A DNA stretch of 64,000 nt, from NCBI RefSeq assembly GCF_024343735.1, contig NZ_RJUE01000060.1, positions 434,001 to 498,000 on the forward strand. The letters run 5' to 3'. Both the position numbers and the translations under genes were made by a program. This DNA comes from Lacihabitans sp. CCS-44. Lineage in GTDB: Bacteria > Bacteroidota > Bacteroidia > Cytophagales > Spirosomataceae. This document shows, piece after piece, positions 44,770 through 52,322 of this stretch (positions within the stretch are counted from its first letter, which is position 1; every line of letters begins with the position of its first letter). The notes under the pieces were generated by a model that was not told where the DNA came from, searched no databases, and saw only the letters and a program-made list of their open reading frames with translations.

Positions 44770-45525
44770 ATGAAACCGAAAATAACACTTGTAGGGGCGG
44801 GTCCAGGAGATGCCGAACTTATAACTTTAAAAGGAATAAAGGCTTTGGAAAAAGCAGATGTAGTGTTGTATGATGCTTTGGCAAACGAGGAACTTTTGAA
44901 ATACACGAGAGAAAACTGTAAACATATATTTGTAGGCAAAAGATTTGAGAACCATAGTTTAACCCAAGACCAAATAAACGAGCTTTTGATAGCTTCGGCT
45001 TTTGAGTACGGGCATGCTGTTAGACTCAAAGGTGGTGATCCGATCGTATTTGGAAGAGCGACAGAAGAATTGGAATATGCAGAGACTTTTGGAATAGAAA
45101 CCGAAATTATTTCTGGTGTATCGAGTTGTATTGCTGTACCCACGGCTCAGGGAATTCCGGTAACCAAGCGTGGACTGTCAGAAAGCTTTTGGGTGATGAC
45201 CGGACACACCAAAGCAAAGGAACTGCCGAAAGACATATACTTGGCTGCTCAGTCGAGTGCTACTATTGTGATATTGATGGGCTTAAGCAAGTTGGAAGAA
45301 ATTGCTGACATTTTCTCGTCTTTTGGCAAAGCAGAGACACCAGTAGCCATAATCCAGAACGGAACGTGCCACAATGAGCGATTTGTGATAGGTAAAATAA
45401 AAGACATAGCCGCCAAAGTAAGGGAAGAAAACATCAAACAGCCGTCGGTAATAATCATTGGTGAAGTAGTGAGCGTGCATAAAGAGTATATTCTAGAATA
45501 TGGATCGGAAATGTTGTGTGAATGA
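44770..45525 (+). CDS. cobA: Uroporphyrinogen-III C-methyltransferase
   Basis: A 251-residue SAM-dependent enzyme (SUMT, EC 2.1.1.107) that methylates uroporphyrinogen III to precorrin-2, the first step to siroheme. Family motifs: LVGAGPGDAELITLKGIKAL at residues 6-25, VRLKGGDPIVFGRATEE near residue 83, SGVSSCIAVPTAQGIPVTKRG near residue 116, and TIVILMGLSKLEE. It has only the methyltransferase domain, unlike CysG; the dehydrogenase/ferrochelatase partner is not in the window. Divergent from nirB, whose enzyme needs siroheme. Confidence 0.92.
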   Translation: MKPKITLVGAGPGDAELITLKGIKALEKADVVLYDALANEELLKYTRENCKHIFVGKRFENHSLTQDQINELLIASAFEYGHAVRLKGGDPIVFGRATEELEYAETFGIETEIISGVSSCIAVPTAQGIPVTKRGLSESFWVMTGHTKAKELPKDIYLAAQSSATIVILMGLSKLEEIADIFSSFGKAETPVAIIQNGTCHNERFVIGKIKDIAAKVREENIKQPSVIIIGEVVSVHKEYILEYGSEMLCE

Positions 45526-45603
45526 GTATAATAAATATACATTATAACTTTAGTGTTCTCGATAAATATTATTATCAATAATTAAAGTAGAGGACCTCCC
45601 AAT
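45526..45603. other. Start of a 1.1-kb gene-free region
   Basis: From 45526 to 46623 there is no convincing gene. The region contains, in order, this AT-rich stretch, a tandem array of palindromes (45604-45780), about 380 bases of AT-rich sequence in which I see nothing clear, a conserved upstream box (46159-46174), the NarL-like operator (46219-46255), a predicted promoter (46263-46293) and a structured leader (46355-46578). Confidence 0.6.
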
Positions 45604-45780
45604 CGACCCTGTCAGGGTCGCACTACTTTAGCAAAAGGAAAAATCGAAGAATACATTCGACCCTGTAAAGGTCTAATTATATTAGATAAGAAAAAGTGGA
45701 ACATTACATCCGACACTGTCAGGGTCGCACTATATTAGCTAGGCAAAAGTTGAACATTACACGCGACTCTGTAAGGGTCG
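45604..45780. repeat. Tandem array of four palindromes with about 53-base period
   Basis: Copies of the 17-base palindrome CGACCCTGTCAGGGTCG start at 45604, 45658, 45711 and 45764 (the second truncated to 16 bases), with one to three changes each. The stretches between them are also related (words such as TATTAG, AAAAGT and ACATTACA recur), so this is a decayed tandem repeat of about 53 bases and not a CRISPR array with unrelated spacers. Confidence 0.7.
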
Positions 45781-46158
45781 AATTATGTCGGCATTTTAAT
45801 TATTTCAATAACCGACAACGGAATCAAATTCGATTAACAAACAACCTAAGTAAAAACCTCCTATAAGGTTCAAATTCTGCCTGAAATAAACATAAATATA
45901 AATCCCCCACTACTCAAAAGGTATATATAGTTGCACTTCCAAGATTTCTTCTCAAATTCCAACCTTCTTTTTAGAAGACAAATTTGTAATTTTTTAAAAA
46001 GTTGGTTTAAAAAAATGAATATTTTAATTCAAAAAGTGAAACATGACTAAAAATTGGTTTCAAAATAACAGTATATGTATCCAAAAAGTAAAAAATAATG
46101 AAAAATAAGTGAAATCAAATAATCATAAAAAAGAATGATTTTTTCATTTTCTGATTTG

Positions 46159-46174
46159 CAAAATATAAATTTTC
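46159..46174 (+). promoter_or_regulatory. Conserved upstream box of the nitrate-uptake promoter
   Basis: CAAAATATAAATTTTC here is identical to 52138-52153 ahead of narK. The distance from its end to the NarL-like operator is 52 bases here and 51 there. It could be an UP-like AT-rich element or a second regulator site. Confidence 0.45.
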
Positions 46175-46218
46175 GAATGTTAAATTAAAAAAAGCAAAGA
46201 ATTTTTCGTGAAAACAGA

Positions 46219-46255
46219 AAATAAATACTCAAATATTTATGGGTATTTATACTTA
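46219..46255 (+). promoter_or_regulatory. NarL-like operator of the porin-nrt operon
   Basis: The core TACTCAAATATTTATGGGTA (46226-46245) is an inverted pair of heptamers, TACTCAA and TACCCAT (minus strand), six bases apart; TACCCAT matches the NarL consensus TACYYMT. The whole 37-base element is 32/37 identical to 52197-52233 ahead of narK. Its centre is 57.5 bases from the last base of the predicted -7 box in both promoters, a class I activator position of about -64. Confidence 0.6.
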
Positions 46256-46262
46256 ATCATAA

Positions 46263-46293
46263 TTTCGAATCGTCATCATGATTTAAATATTTG
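46263..46293 (+). promoter_or_regulatory. Predicted promoter of the porin-nrtABC operon
   Basis: TTTC at 46263-46266 and AATATTTG at 46286-46293, 19 bases apart; each box has one mismatch to TTTG and TAnnTTTG. Weak boxes fit a promoter that depends on an activator. Transcription would begin near 46300 and give a leader of about 320 bases. Confidence 0.45.
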
Positions 46294-46354
46294 AAGACTA
46301 AAGGATTAAAGCTAAATCCTGTTTTCATTTGAAAAATAAATAGATTTTAAAAAA

Positions 46355-46578
46355 GGTGTTGGAGCACCAAAACTCTTGGATGCATACAAGAGAAAAAAAT
46401 GGCCGAAGGGGTATTGGAGTACCGCCAACGGCCAAAGGAATTGCCTACGGTGTTGAAACACATAGACGGATGTAAAGAAAATCAATAAATTTTCGATTTA
46501 CAAACCCTCTTCAGAAAAACGAGTTTTCTCGTCCTTGTTTCTTCTTGATCATGAACGCAACAAAACGATTGTTGCAAG
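46355..46578 (+). ncRNA. Structured 5' leader with repeated hexaloop hairpins
   Basis: Three hairpins carry nearly the same loop on different stems: GGTG-TTGGAG-CACC (46355-46368), GGTA-TTGGAG-TACC (46410-46423) inside an outer stem TGGCCG/CGGCCA (46400-46405, 46429-46434), and GTG-TTGAAA-CAC (46450-46461) inside CTA/TAG. Between the first two is CTCTTG-8-CAAGAG (46373-46392). Further down, AGAAAA/TTTTCT (46513-46529) and ACGAG/CTCGT (46519-46532) exclude each other, and GCAACA/TGTTGC (46557-46575) lies 48 bases before the ATG. Stem changes are compensatory, which supports a real RNA fold. It may control expression of the nitrate-uptake operon. The ligand or protein partner is unknown. Confidence 0.5.
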
Positions 46579-46623
46579 TCCCTAAAACTACTATTCAGGA
46601 TTTTATCTTTAAAAATTAGAACG

Positions 46624-48171
46624 ATGGAAAAGAAACTTCTATTTTCAAAAAAACTTTGGTTATTTATACTTATTTATTTTTTAAAAGTTTCCACTTACGG
46701 CCAATTCAGCTTAGTAGGCCAAGTACGTACCCGTACAGAGGTGCGTGATGGTTTGGGAAACTTAGCTCCTATAGACGCAAAAGCAGCGGCTTTTACATCG
46801 CAAAGAACTAGGTTAACATTTGGCTATAAATGGGATAGAGTGGTTTTTACAACTGCCATACAAGATGTAAGAGTTTGGGGACAAGATGCTTCAACCATCA
46901 GCAATGCAGACGGAAATAGATTAATGGTACACGAAGCCAACGCAGAACTTATATTGGCCAATTCGGCAGATACTACAGTTAAATTCAAAGCAATTCAAAA
47001 TCTTTCATTAAAAATAGGCAGACAAGAATTGGTATATGATGACGTACGTTTATTGGGCAATTTGGACTGGTTACAGCAAGCACGCAGATTCGATGCGGCT
47101 ATTTTTAAAGCACAGCATTTGGGATGGGCATTGGATTTTGGTGGAGGATTTAATCAAAATACAGATGGATTTGGAGTGACAGGTACGTCTTACACAGCTG
47201 GTAATGCTCCAGCTTCGGCACTTTCAAATAAAAATGTGAGTTTGGCCATTCCACTTGGATTTATACCTACGGCTGGCAAAGGAGGAGCATTGGTATTGGC
47301 TACGCCATTGAGCACCAATGGTCAAAATCAACAGTTTAAGTCTTTCCAAATGGCTTACTTGACAAGAAAATTTAAGCAAACAAAACTTTCCGCTTTGTTT
47401 TTCAAAGATGATTTTTCAAAGTACATTTCTGACAGTATTGGTAACGCTACTCAAGGCTATGTATATGGCCGAAGATATAATCAAACAGGCGTAAATTCTA
47501 GATTAACTTATGGCTTGATGGCCAATAGTCAATTTGGTAATTCATCAGCAATGTTTGGTAAAATTTCGGCTCAGGCTTGGTTCTATGGCCAATCGGGTAA
47601 AGATCGTGATGGCTTAATGATTAAAAACGCCTATCACTACGGAGCATTTGCGATGATGCAAAAAGGCAAGTGGTCGTTTGGACCAGGATATGAGGTGCTT
47701 ACTGGCAACAATGCCTTGAAACCAGTTGCTGGTCAGACCTCTAAATTTGACCCGCTTTACGGCACACCGCACAAGCATTGGGGTTATATGGACTACTTTT
47801 ATGTAGGCACAGGCTCACCAGCAGGTGGATTGCAAGATGCTTATTTGAAACTCAAATATGTTAACAAAGTTTTCACTTTTACGGCTGACGGACATTATTT
47901 TAGCTTAGAATCTGCTACACTCAACAAGTTGGACGGTAACAAACTTTTGGATAAAAAATTAGGTACCGAAATTGATTTTATTGGACAAGTGGCCATGAAT
48001 AAATTCACTACTTTAGAGCTGGGTTACTCTATCATGAAAGGAAGTAATTCTTTGGAGTATGTAAAATCAAATACCATAGACAAAACCAAGAAAACAGGTA
48101 ACTGGGCATATTTAATGATCAATATCCGCCCAGATTTCTTCTATACCAAACCAGTAGCTATTAAGCAATAA
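46624..48171 (+). CDS. Alginate-export-type outer-membrane porin
   Basis: A 515-residue protein with a signal peptide (LWLFILIYFLKVSTYG) followed by a beta-rich sequence of the alginate export (AlgE-like) porin family. QFSLVGQVRTRTEVRDGLGN, SQRTRLTFGYKWDRVVFTTA, KIGRQELVYDDVRLLGNLDW and the final strand of NWAYLMINIRPDFFY are typical of an 18-strand barrel. It is first in a transcription unit followed 39 bases later by nitrate-type ABC transporter genes and preceded by the NarL-like operator, so its likely role here is passage of nitrate or nitrite through the outer membrane. This is inference, as no alginate genes are near. Confidence 0.82.
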   Translation: MEKKLLFSKKLWLFILIYFLKVSTYGQFSLVGQVRTRTEVRDGLGNLAPIDAKAAAFTSQRTRLTFGYKWDRVVFTTAIQDVRVWGQDASTISNADGNRLMVHEANAELILANSADTTVKFKAIQNLSLKIGRQELVYDDVRLLGNLDWLQQARRFDAAIFKAQHLGWALDFGGGFNQNTDGFGVTGTSYTAGNAPASALSNKNVSLAIPLGFIPTAGKGGALVLATPLSTNGQNQQFKSFQMAYLTRKFKQTKLSALFFKDDFSKYISDSIGNATQGYVYGRRYNQTGVNSRLTYGLMANSQFGNSSAMFGKISAQAWFYGQSGKDRDGLMIKNAYHYGAFAMMQKGKWSFGPGYEVLTGNNALKPVAGQTSKFDPLYGTPHKHWGYMDYFYVGTGSPAGGLQDAYLKLKYVNKVFTFTADGHYFSLESATLNKLDGNKLLDKKLGTEIDFIGQVAMNKFTTLELGYSIMKGSNSLEYVKSNTIDKTKKTGNWAYLMINIRPDFFYTKPVAIKQ

Positions 48172-48210
48172 GTTAATCTTTAAACATCACATTTTCAATT
48201 TATTACAAAA

Positions 48211-49416
48211 ATGAAACGAACCATAAAAATATTATCGGTAGCTATGCTTTTGGCCATAGTTTCGGTAACGACATCTTTCAAAACTGCTCCAGCGAGCGTA
48301 ATTAAACTAGGATTTATTCCGCTTACCGACTGTGCCCCATTGGTAGTAGCCAAAGAATTGGGTCTATTCAAAAAGTATGGCGTAAACGTTGAACTTAGCA
48401 AGGAAGCATCTTGGGCCAACATCCGCGACAAAGTATTGAACGGAGAGCTTTCTGGAGCACACTGTTTATTTTCAATGCCGCTTTCGGTTTATACAGGCAT
48501 TGGTGGCAAAGCAGGTTCTCAAATGAAAATAGCCATGGTTTTGAACAACAACGGCCAAGCCATTACGCTTTCAAAGGACTTTTGTGGAGTGGTTGGATTC
48601 AAAGAAACCAGCAAAGTTGCAGCGGCAGTTACGGCTCTAAAAAAGAAAAAAGAAGTGACTTTTGCGATGACTTTTCCGGGTGGCACACACGACATTTGGT
48701 TGAGAAATTGGATGGCAGCTGCGGGAATCAATCAAAAATCTGTGGGTATCATCACTATTCCACCGCCTCAAATGGTGGCCAACATGAAAGTAGACAACAT
48801 GGAGGGCTTTAGCGTAGGCGAACCATGGAATGGCGTTGCAGCTGCACAGAACGTTGGTTTTACAGAAATTACCTCACAGGATATCTGGAAAAATCACCCA
48901 GAAAAAGCATTGGTTGTAAACTCTGAATTTGCTTCTGAGAACAGAGCCGATTTGAAAAACGTAATGAAAGCCATAGTAGAAGCTTGCAAATGGCTAGACG
49001 CCAGTGCCGCAAACCGCAAAAAAGCAGTAAGTTGGCTTACAAAACCATACTATGTAAATGCTCCAGTCGCGGCTATAGAAAGCCGAATACTGGGTTCATA
49101 TGACCTTGGCTGTGAGCTAGGTGCACAAAAATATGGCGACAACAACATGCGTTTTTATAATAACGGAGTAGTAAATACACCACTTAAATCGCACGCAATC
49201 TGGTTCTTGGCACAATATGTTCGTTTTGGTATGCTTAAATCTGCTCCTGATTATAAGGGAATAGCTGAAAAACTAATCTTGGACGACCTATGGGCGGAAG
49301 TGGCAAAAGAAACAGGAGTACCTGTTCAGGCAGACATGAAAGGTTTTAAAACCAACCTTGATGTGGCATTTGACCCAAGCAATCCTTCGGCATATCTTGG
49401 TAGTACACGCAAATAA
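48211..49416 (+). CDS. nrtA: Nitrate ABC transporter substrate-binding protein (NrtA/CmpA family)
   Basis: A 401-residue periplasmic binding protein with an N-terminal signal (IKILSVAMLLAIVSVTTSF). The NrtA/CmpA fold is evident: VIKLGFIPLTDCAPLVVAKELGLFKKYG near residue 30, GAHCLFSMPLSVYTG, FPGGTHDIWLRNWMAAAG, and FSVGEPWNGVAAAQNVGF with residues that bind the oxyanion in the cyanobacterial proteins. Nitrate is the likely ligand, given nitrate reductase, nitrite reductase and NarK genes in the same island; bicarbonate or nitrite are less likely options. It precedes the permease gene by 56 bases. Confidence 0.88.
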   Translation: MKRTIKILSVAMLLAIVSVTTSFKTAPASVIKLGFIPLTDCAPLVVAKELGLFKKYGVNVELSKEASWANIRDKVLNGELSGAHCLFSMPLSVYTGIGGKAGSQMKIAMVLNNNGQAITLSKDFCGVVGFKETSKVAAAVTALKKKKEVTFAMTFPGGTHDIWLRNWMAAAGINQKSVGIITIPPPQMVANMKVDNMEGFSVGEPWNGVAAAQNVGFTEITSQDIWKNHPEKALVVNSEFASENRADLKNVMKAIVEACKWLDASAANRKKAVSWLTKPYYVNAPVAAIESRILGSYDLGCELGAQKYGDNNMRFYNNGVVNTPLKSHAIWFLAQYVRFGMLKSAPDYKGIAEKLILDDLWAEVAKETGVPVQADMKGFKTNLDVAFDPSNPSAYLGSTRK

Positions 49417-49472
49417 CAATTTGTTCGGGAGGTGAGCAATCGCCTCCTGAATTCACAAAAAGCATTAAAATC

Positions 49473-50264
49473 ATGAAAAGCATATTTTCTTTAAAAACCT
49501 TATATTCAATAGTCTACTTTGTGGGTAGCATGGTCATTTTGCTCTTGATTTGGAGCTTGGTTTCGGCCATTACCAAAAACGAAATCCCTGGCCCAATAGC
49601 TACTTGGTCTGTGTTTTTCGAAATGCTCAAAGACCCATTTTACGACTACGGTCCTAACGACAAAGGCATTGGTATTCAACTCTGGAGTTCTATTAAGCGT
49701 GTAATGATGGGTTTTGGTCTTGGTAGTCTTTTGGCTATTCCTTTGGGTATGCTCATGGGAGGCTCTAAGTTTACCATGAACTTACTCAATCCTCTTATTC
49801 AGGTTCTTCGTCCAGTTTCGCCTTTGGCGTGGTTTCCATTGGGGCTTTTGGCTTTCAAAGCATCAGAAGGAGCAACTATATTTATCATTGCTATTACTTC
49901 GCTTTGGCCGACATTAATCAACACCGCGTTCGGAGTTTCGAGCATACCCGACGACCACAAAAACGTGGGTAAAGCTTTCGGCTTTTCTCGTTGGAAATAC
50001 ATCACCAAAATCCTTATTCCCTTCGCGTTGCCTCATATTATTACAGGCTTGAGATTGGCCATCGGAGTAGCGTGGATGGTGATTGTAGCTGGAGAAATGC
50101 TCTCTGGAGGTGTGGGAATAGGTTTCTTTGTGTGGGATTCGTGGAATGGTTTAAGTCTGGAAAAAATCCTTTCAGCCATACTTATCATCGGTTTTGTGGG
50201 CTTATTACTCGACAAGTTTTTCAATGGTCTTCAGAATTATTTCGCCTACGAAAACAAGAAATGA
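49473..50264 (+). CDS. nrtB: Nitrate ABC transporter permease NrtB
   Basis: A 263-residue inner-membrane permease with about six hydrophobic segments. The BPD-type EAA loop is INTAFGVSSIPDDHKNVGKAFGFSRWKYITKILIPFALPHIITGL (in parts, residues about 150-195), which contacts the ATPase. SPLAWFPLGLLAFKASEGATIFI is characteristic of the nitrate/taurine/bicarbonate subgroup. It lies between the binding protein and the ATPase in one operon. Confidence 0.9.
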   Translation: MKSIFSLKTLYSIVYFVGSMVILLLIWSLVSAITKNEIPGPIATWSVFFEMLKDPFYDYGPNDKGIGIQLWSSIKRVMMGFGLGSLLAIPLGMLMGGSKFTMNLLNPLIQVLRPVSPLAWFPLGLLAFKASEGATIFIIAITSLWPTLINTAFGVSSIPDDHKNVGKAFGFSRWKYITKILIPFALPHIITGLRLAIGVAWMVIVAGEMLSGGVGIGFFVWDSWNGLSLEKILSAILIIGFVGLLLDKFFNGLQNYFAYENKK

Positions 50265-50307
50265 CTCAAATTGAAAAGTTGGAAATAATTTCTAAACAAA
50301 AAACATC

Positions 50308-51162
50308 ATGATAACAGAATTAGAAAACGAAATATTAATTGAGAAAAAGGCAGAAACTTCTAATTGCATTTCTGTAAAAAATGTAACTATATCTTTCAAA
50401 ACCAATGGCAAAGGTACTTTTACGGCGGTAAAAGACATAGACTTGGATATCAAAAAGGGCGAAATAGTGAGTATTATTGGTCACTCAGGTTGCGGCAAAT
50501 CCACTTTGATGAACTCTATCAGCGGTATGGTAAAACCTACCTCTGGAGAAGTAACTGTAAACGGAAACAAGGTAACAGGCCCAGGGCCAGACAGAGGCAT
50601 CGTATTCCAAAACTACTCGCTTTTGCCATGGATGACGGTTTATAGAAACGTTTATGAAGCCGTAGATTCGGTTTTGAAAGACAAATCAGCAGCAGAAAAG
50701 AAAGAAATTGTAGAATACAACTTAAAGATGGTCAATCTTTTACAACACAAAGACAAACTCCCAAGCCAACTATCCGGGGGTATGAAACAACGTACTGCCA
50801 TAGCTCGGGCCTTTGCCATCAATCCTTCGGTGTTGTTGCTTGACGAACCCTTTGGAGCATTAGATGCCCTCACCAAAGGCTCTATGCATGTAGAGTTGCT
50901 TAAAATCTGGAACCTCAACAAACGTCAACAAACCATCGTGATGGTAACGCATGATATTGAGGAGGCCATATTCTTATCGGACAGAGTGGTAGTAATGAAC
51001 GACGGCCCAGAAGCCACCATCCGTGAAATTGTGAATATCAACATTGCTCGCCCAAGAAACAAGAAAGATATTGTTCATTTGCCAGAATACATGAAAGTAC
51101 ACGACAAACTCTTAAGTCTTTTGGTAAAAAACCTATCTATTGACGACGTAATTTTTGAGTAA
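50308..51162 (+). CDS. nrtD: Nitrate ABC transporter ATP-binding protein
   Basis: A 284-residue ABC ATPase that drives nitrate import. Walker A is GHSGCGKST (near residue 55), the Q-loop is in VFQNYSLLPWMTV, the signature is QLSGGMKQRTAIARA and Walker B is VLLLDEPFGALDALT, followed by the switch histidine in VTHDIEEA. It is a single NrtD-like ATPase domain, without the extra NrtA-like regulatory domain of cyanobacterial NrtC. It is the last gene of the porin-nrt operon and is followed by a terminator. Confidence 0.9.
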   Translation: MITELENEILIEKKAETSNCISVKNVTISFKTNGKGTFTAVKDIDLDIKKGEIVSIIGHSGCGKSTLMNSISGMVKPTSGEVTVNGNKVTGPGPDRGIVFQNYSLLPWMTVYRNVYEAVDSVLKDKSAAEKKEIVEYNLKMVNLLQHKDKLPSQLSGGMKQRTAIARAFAINPSVLLLDEPFGALDALTKGSMHVELLKIWNLNKRQQTIVMVTHDIEEAIFLSDRVVVMNDGPEATIREIVNINIARPRNKKDIVHLPEYMKVHDKLLSLLVKNLSIDDVIFE

Positions 51163-51185
51163 GTGTTTATATTTTTTTTGAAATG

Positions 51186-51220
51186 GCATTGGGTCTTTTC
51201 TGAGGACTCAGTGCTTTTTT
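51186..51220 (+). terminator. Intrinsic terminator of the porin-nrt operon
   Basis: GCATTGGGTC (51186-51195) pairs with GACTCAGTGC (51205-51214), ten pairs including two wobbles, with a 9-base loop and six T residues after it. Confidence 0.75.
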
Positions 51221-51325
51221 AAAGCATTCGCTAAAGATAATAATAAATGAGTTTAGCCTAGACTCCTTTCATTAAGTCTTTATTTCAAACAAAGTTCTCC
51301 AATGAATCGGTGTTGGCTTAGTTTT

Positions 51326-51757
51326 CTAATAGGTTTTCTGTGTGAAATCTAAAAACTCTTTTGGGTTTAAAACTGGAAATTTTTCTGCCTGGTTAAAGTC
51401 TTTTTTATTTGCAGTAATGAAATAGTCTATTTTGGCAATTGAAAGAGCTGTAAAATATTGAAATGCGTCTTCAAGGTCCTCAAAATTTGAGATACAAGCT
51501 TTTTCAAAAAACTCTTTTTTACAATTTGCAACTTCTAAAAAAGCCAGGATGCGAGACATTATTCTCTTTGTTTCGGCACTGTTTTTTACTGATTTTTCAA
51601 TTACATAAGCCAAAGTATAGAGACTGCCACTAGAAACAAACAATCTATAATTTCCAACCTCAGCATTTTTTAAGATTATGGTTGCTTCTTTTCCAAAGGA
51701 ATGATCTCTTGCCAAAATCCAGTCTAGCAAAACATTGGTATCTAGAAAAATCTTCAT
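51326..51757 (-). CDS. PIN-domain toxin (VapC-like)
   Basis: A 143-residue PIN-domain RNase, the toxin of a type II toxin-antitoxin pair. The first acidic residue is in MKIFLDTNVLLDWILARD (D6), with later acidic residues in DLEDAFQYFTALSIAKIDYFITANKKDF, where D and the threonine of ITANKKDF complete the metal site. It overlaps its antitoxin gene by four bases. It lies between the nrt operon and narK on the opposite strand. Confidence 0.85.
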   Translation of the reverse strand: MKIFLDTNVLLDWILARDHSFGKEATIILKNAEVGNYRLFVSSGSLYTLAYVIEKSVKNSAETKRIMSRILAFLEVANCKKEFFEKACISNFEDLEDAFQYFTALSIAKIDYFITANKKDFNQAEKFPVLNPKEFLDFTQKTY

Positions 51758-51990
51758 AACCCCAATTTATCGTTAGCCATCATTTCTTTTATTTCATCAT
51801 CCGTCCACTTTTGTTTTACTATTCCATGTAAAGAATTGGCCTCAGAATTTTCAATAAATTGTTGATTAGCCAGATTTAATAAGTAATTCGACACTATTTC
51901 AGACAAAGATTGTTGCTTTATTTCAGACACTTTCTTGGCTCTAATTATAATGCTTTCCTCTACCGATAATGTTAATTTTACTTTCCCCAT
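51754..51990 (-). CDS. Ribbon-helix-helix antitoxin, DUF6364-like
   Basis: A 78-residue protein. The N-terminal half (KVKLTLSVEESIIIRAKKVS) is a ribbon-helix-helix strand and first helix, as in the DUF6364 family, and SLSEIVSNYLLNLA is the second helix. The polar C-terminus (WTDDEIKEMMANDKLGL) would wrap the toxin active site. It is translated ahead of the toxin and presumably represses the pair through the TACGTATAT repeats just upstream. Confidence 0.82.
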   Translation of the reverse strand: MGKVKLTLSVEESIIIRAKKVSEIKQQSLSEIVSNYLLNLANQQFIENSEANSLHGIVKQKWTDDEIKEMMANDKLGL

Positions 51991-52034
51991 TACGTATATA
52001 TTTTAAATAATATGTAAACATACGTATATTTTTG
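51991..52034 (-). promoter_or_regulatory. Operator repeats of the toxin-antitoxin operon
   Basis: TACGTATATATTTT (51991-52004) and TACGTATATTTTTG (52021-52034) repeat at a 30-base interval, three helical turns, each with the palindromic core TACGTA. This suits cooperative binding of ribbon-helix-helix dimers directly ahead of the antitoxin start. The rest of the 332-base gap (51991-52322) contains the narK promoter elements described separately. Confidence 0.55.
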
Positions 52035-52137
52035 TTTTGCATTAAACTATTCTAGTAATATTAAGTATTTTACTTTCCTACCATAAATTTTCTTTAGTTC
52101 TCCTTTTCAAAAAAGTCTTCAAATTGTCATTTCCTAA

Positions 52138-52153
52138 CAAAATATAAATTTTC
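52138..52153 (+). promoter_or_regulatory. Conserved upstream box of the narK promoter
   Basis: CAAAATATAAATTTTC, identical to 46159-46174, 51 bases upstream of the NarL-like operator core. Confidence 0.45.
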
Positions 52154-52196
52154 TAAGATTATCTAAAAGACAAATGGGAAAGTTTTAAAATACTTA

Positions 52197-52271
52197 AAAT
52201 AAATACTCATATATTTTTGAGTATAAATACTTATTTTTAATTTTGAGTAGTTCAATTGAGTATTGGCTTTG
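52197..52271 (+). promoter_or_regulatory. NarL-like operator and promoter of narK
   Basis: The operator spans 52197-52233 with core TACTCATATATTTTTGAGTA (52204-52223): TACTCAT, six bases, and an inverted TACTCAA. The predicted promoter has TTTG at 52242-52245 and TGGCTTTG at 52264-52271, 18 bases apart. The distance from the operator centre to the last base of the -7 box is 57.5 bases, the same as in the porin-nrt promoter. Confidence 0.55.
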
Positions 52272-52322
52272 ATTCATAGCCAGGCAATCATTTAGCATTC
52301 ATTATTCTAAAAAATAAATAGT

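Noticed and set aside
45523-45529. TGAGTAT at the end of cobA as a further NarL-like site
   Set aside because: It lies inside and just after the coding sequence, far from any predicted promoter, and has no partner heptamer at the right distance.
45604-45780. CRISPR array
   Set aside because: The palindromes are evenly spaced, but they vary among themselves, the intervening sequences are related to each other, and no cas gene is in the window.
46355-46461. Classical ANTAR (NasR-type) antiterminator
   Set aside because: The tandem hexaloops are suggestive, but the loops TTGGAG and TTGAAA lack the A at position 1, one lacks G at position 4, and no ANTAR-domain protein is encoded here.
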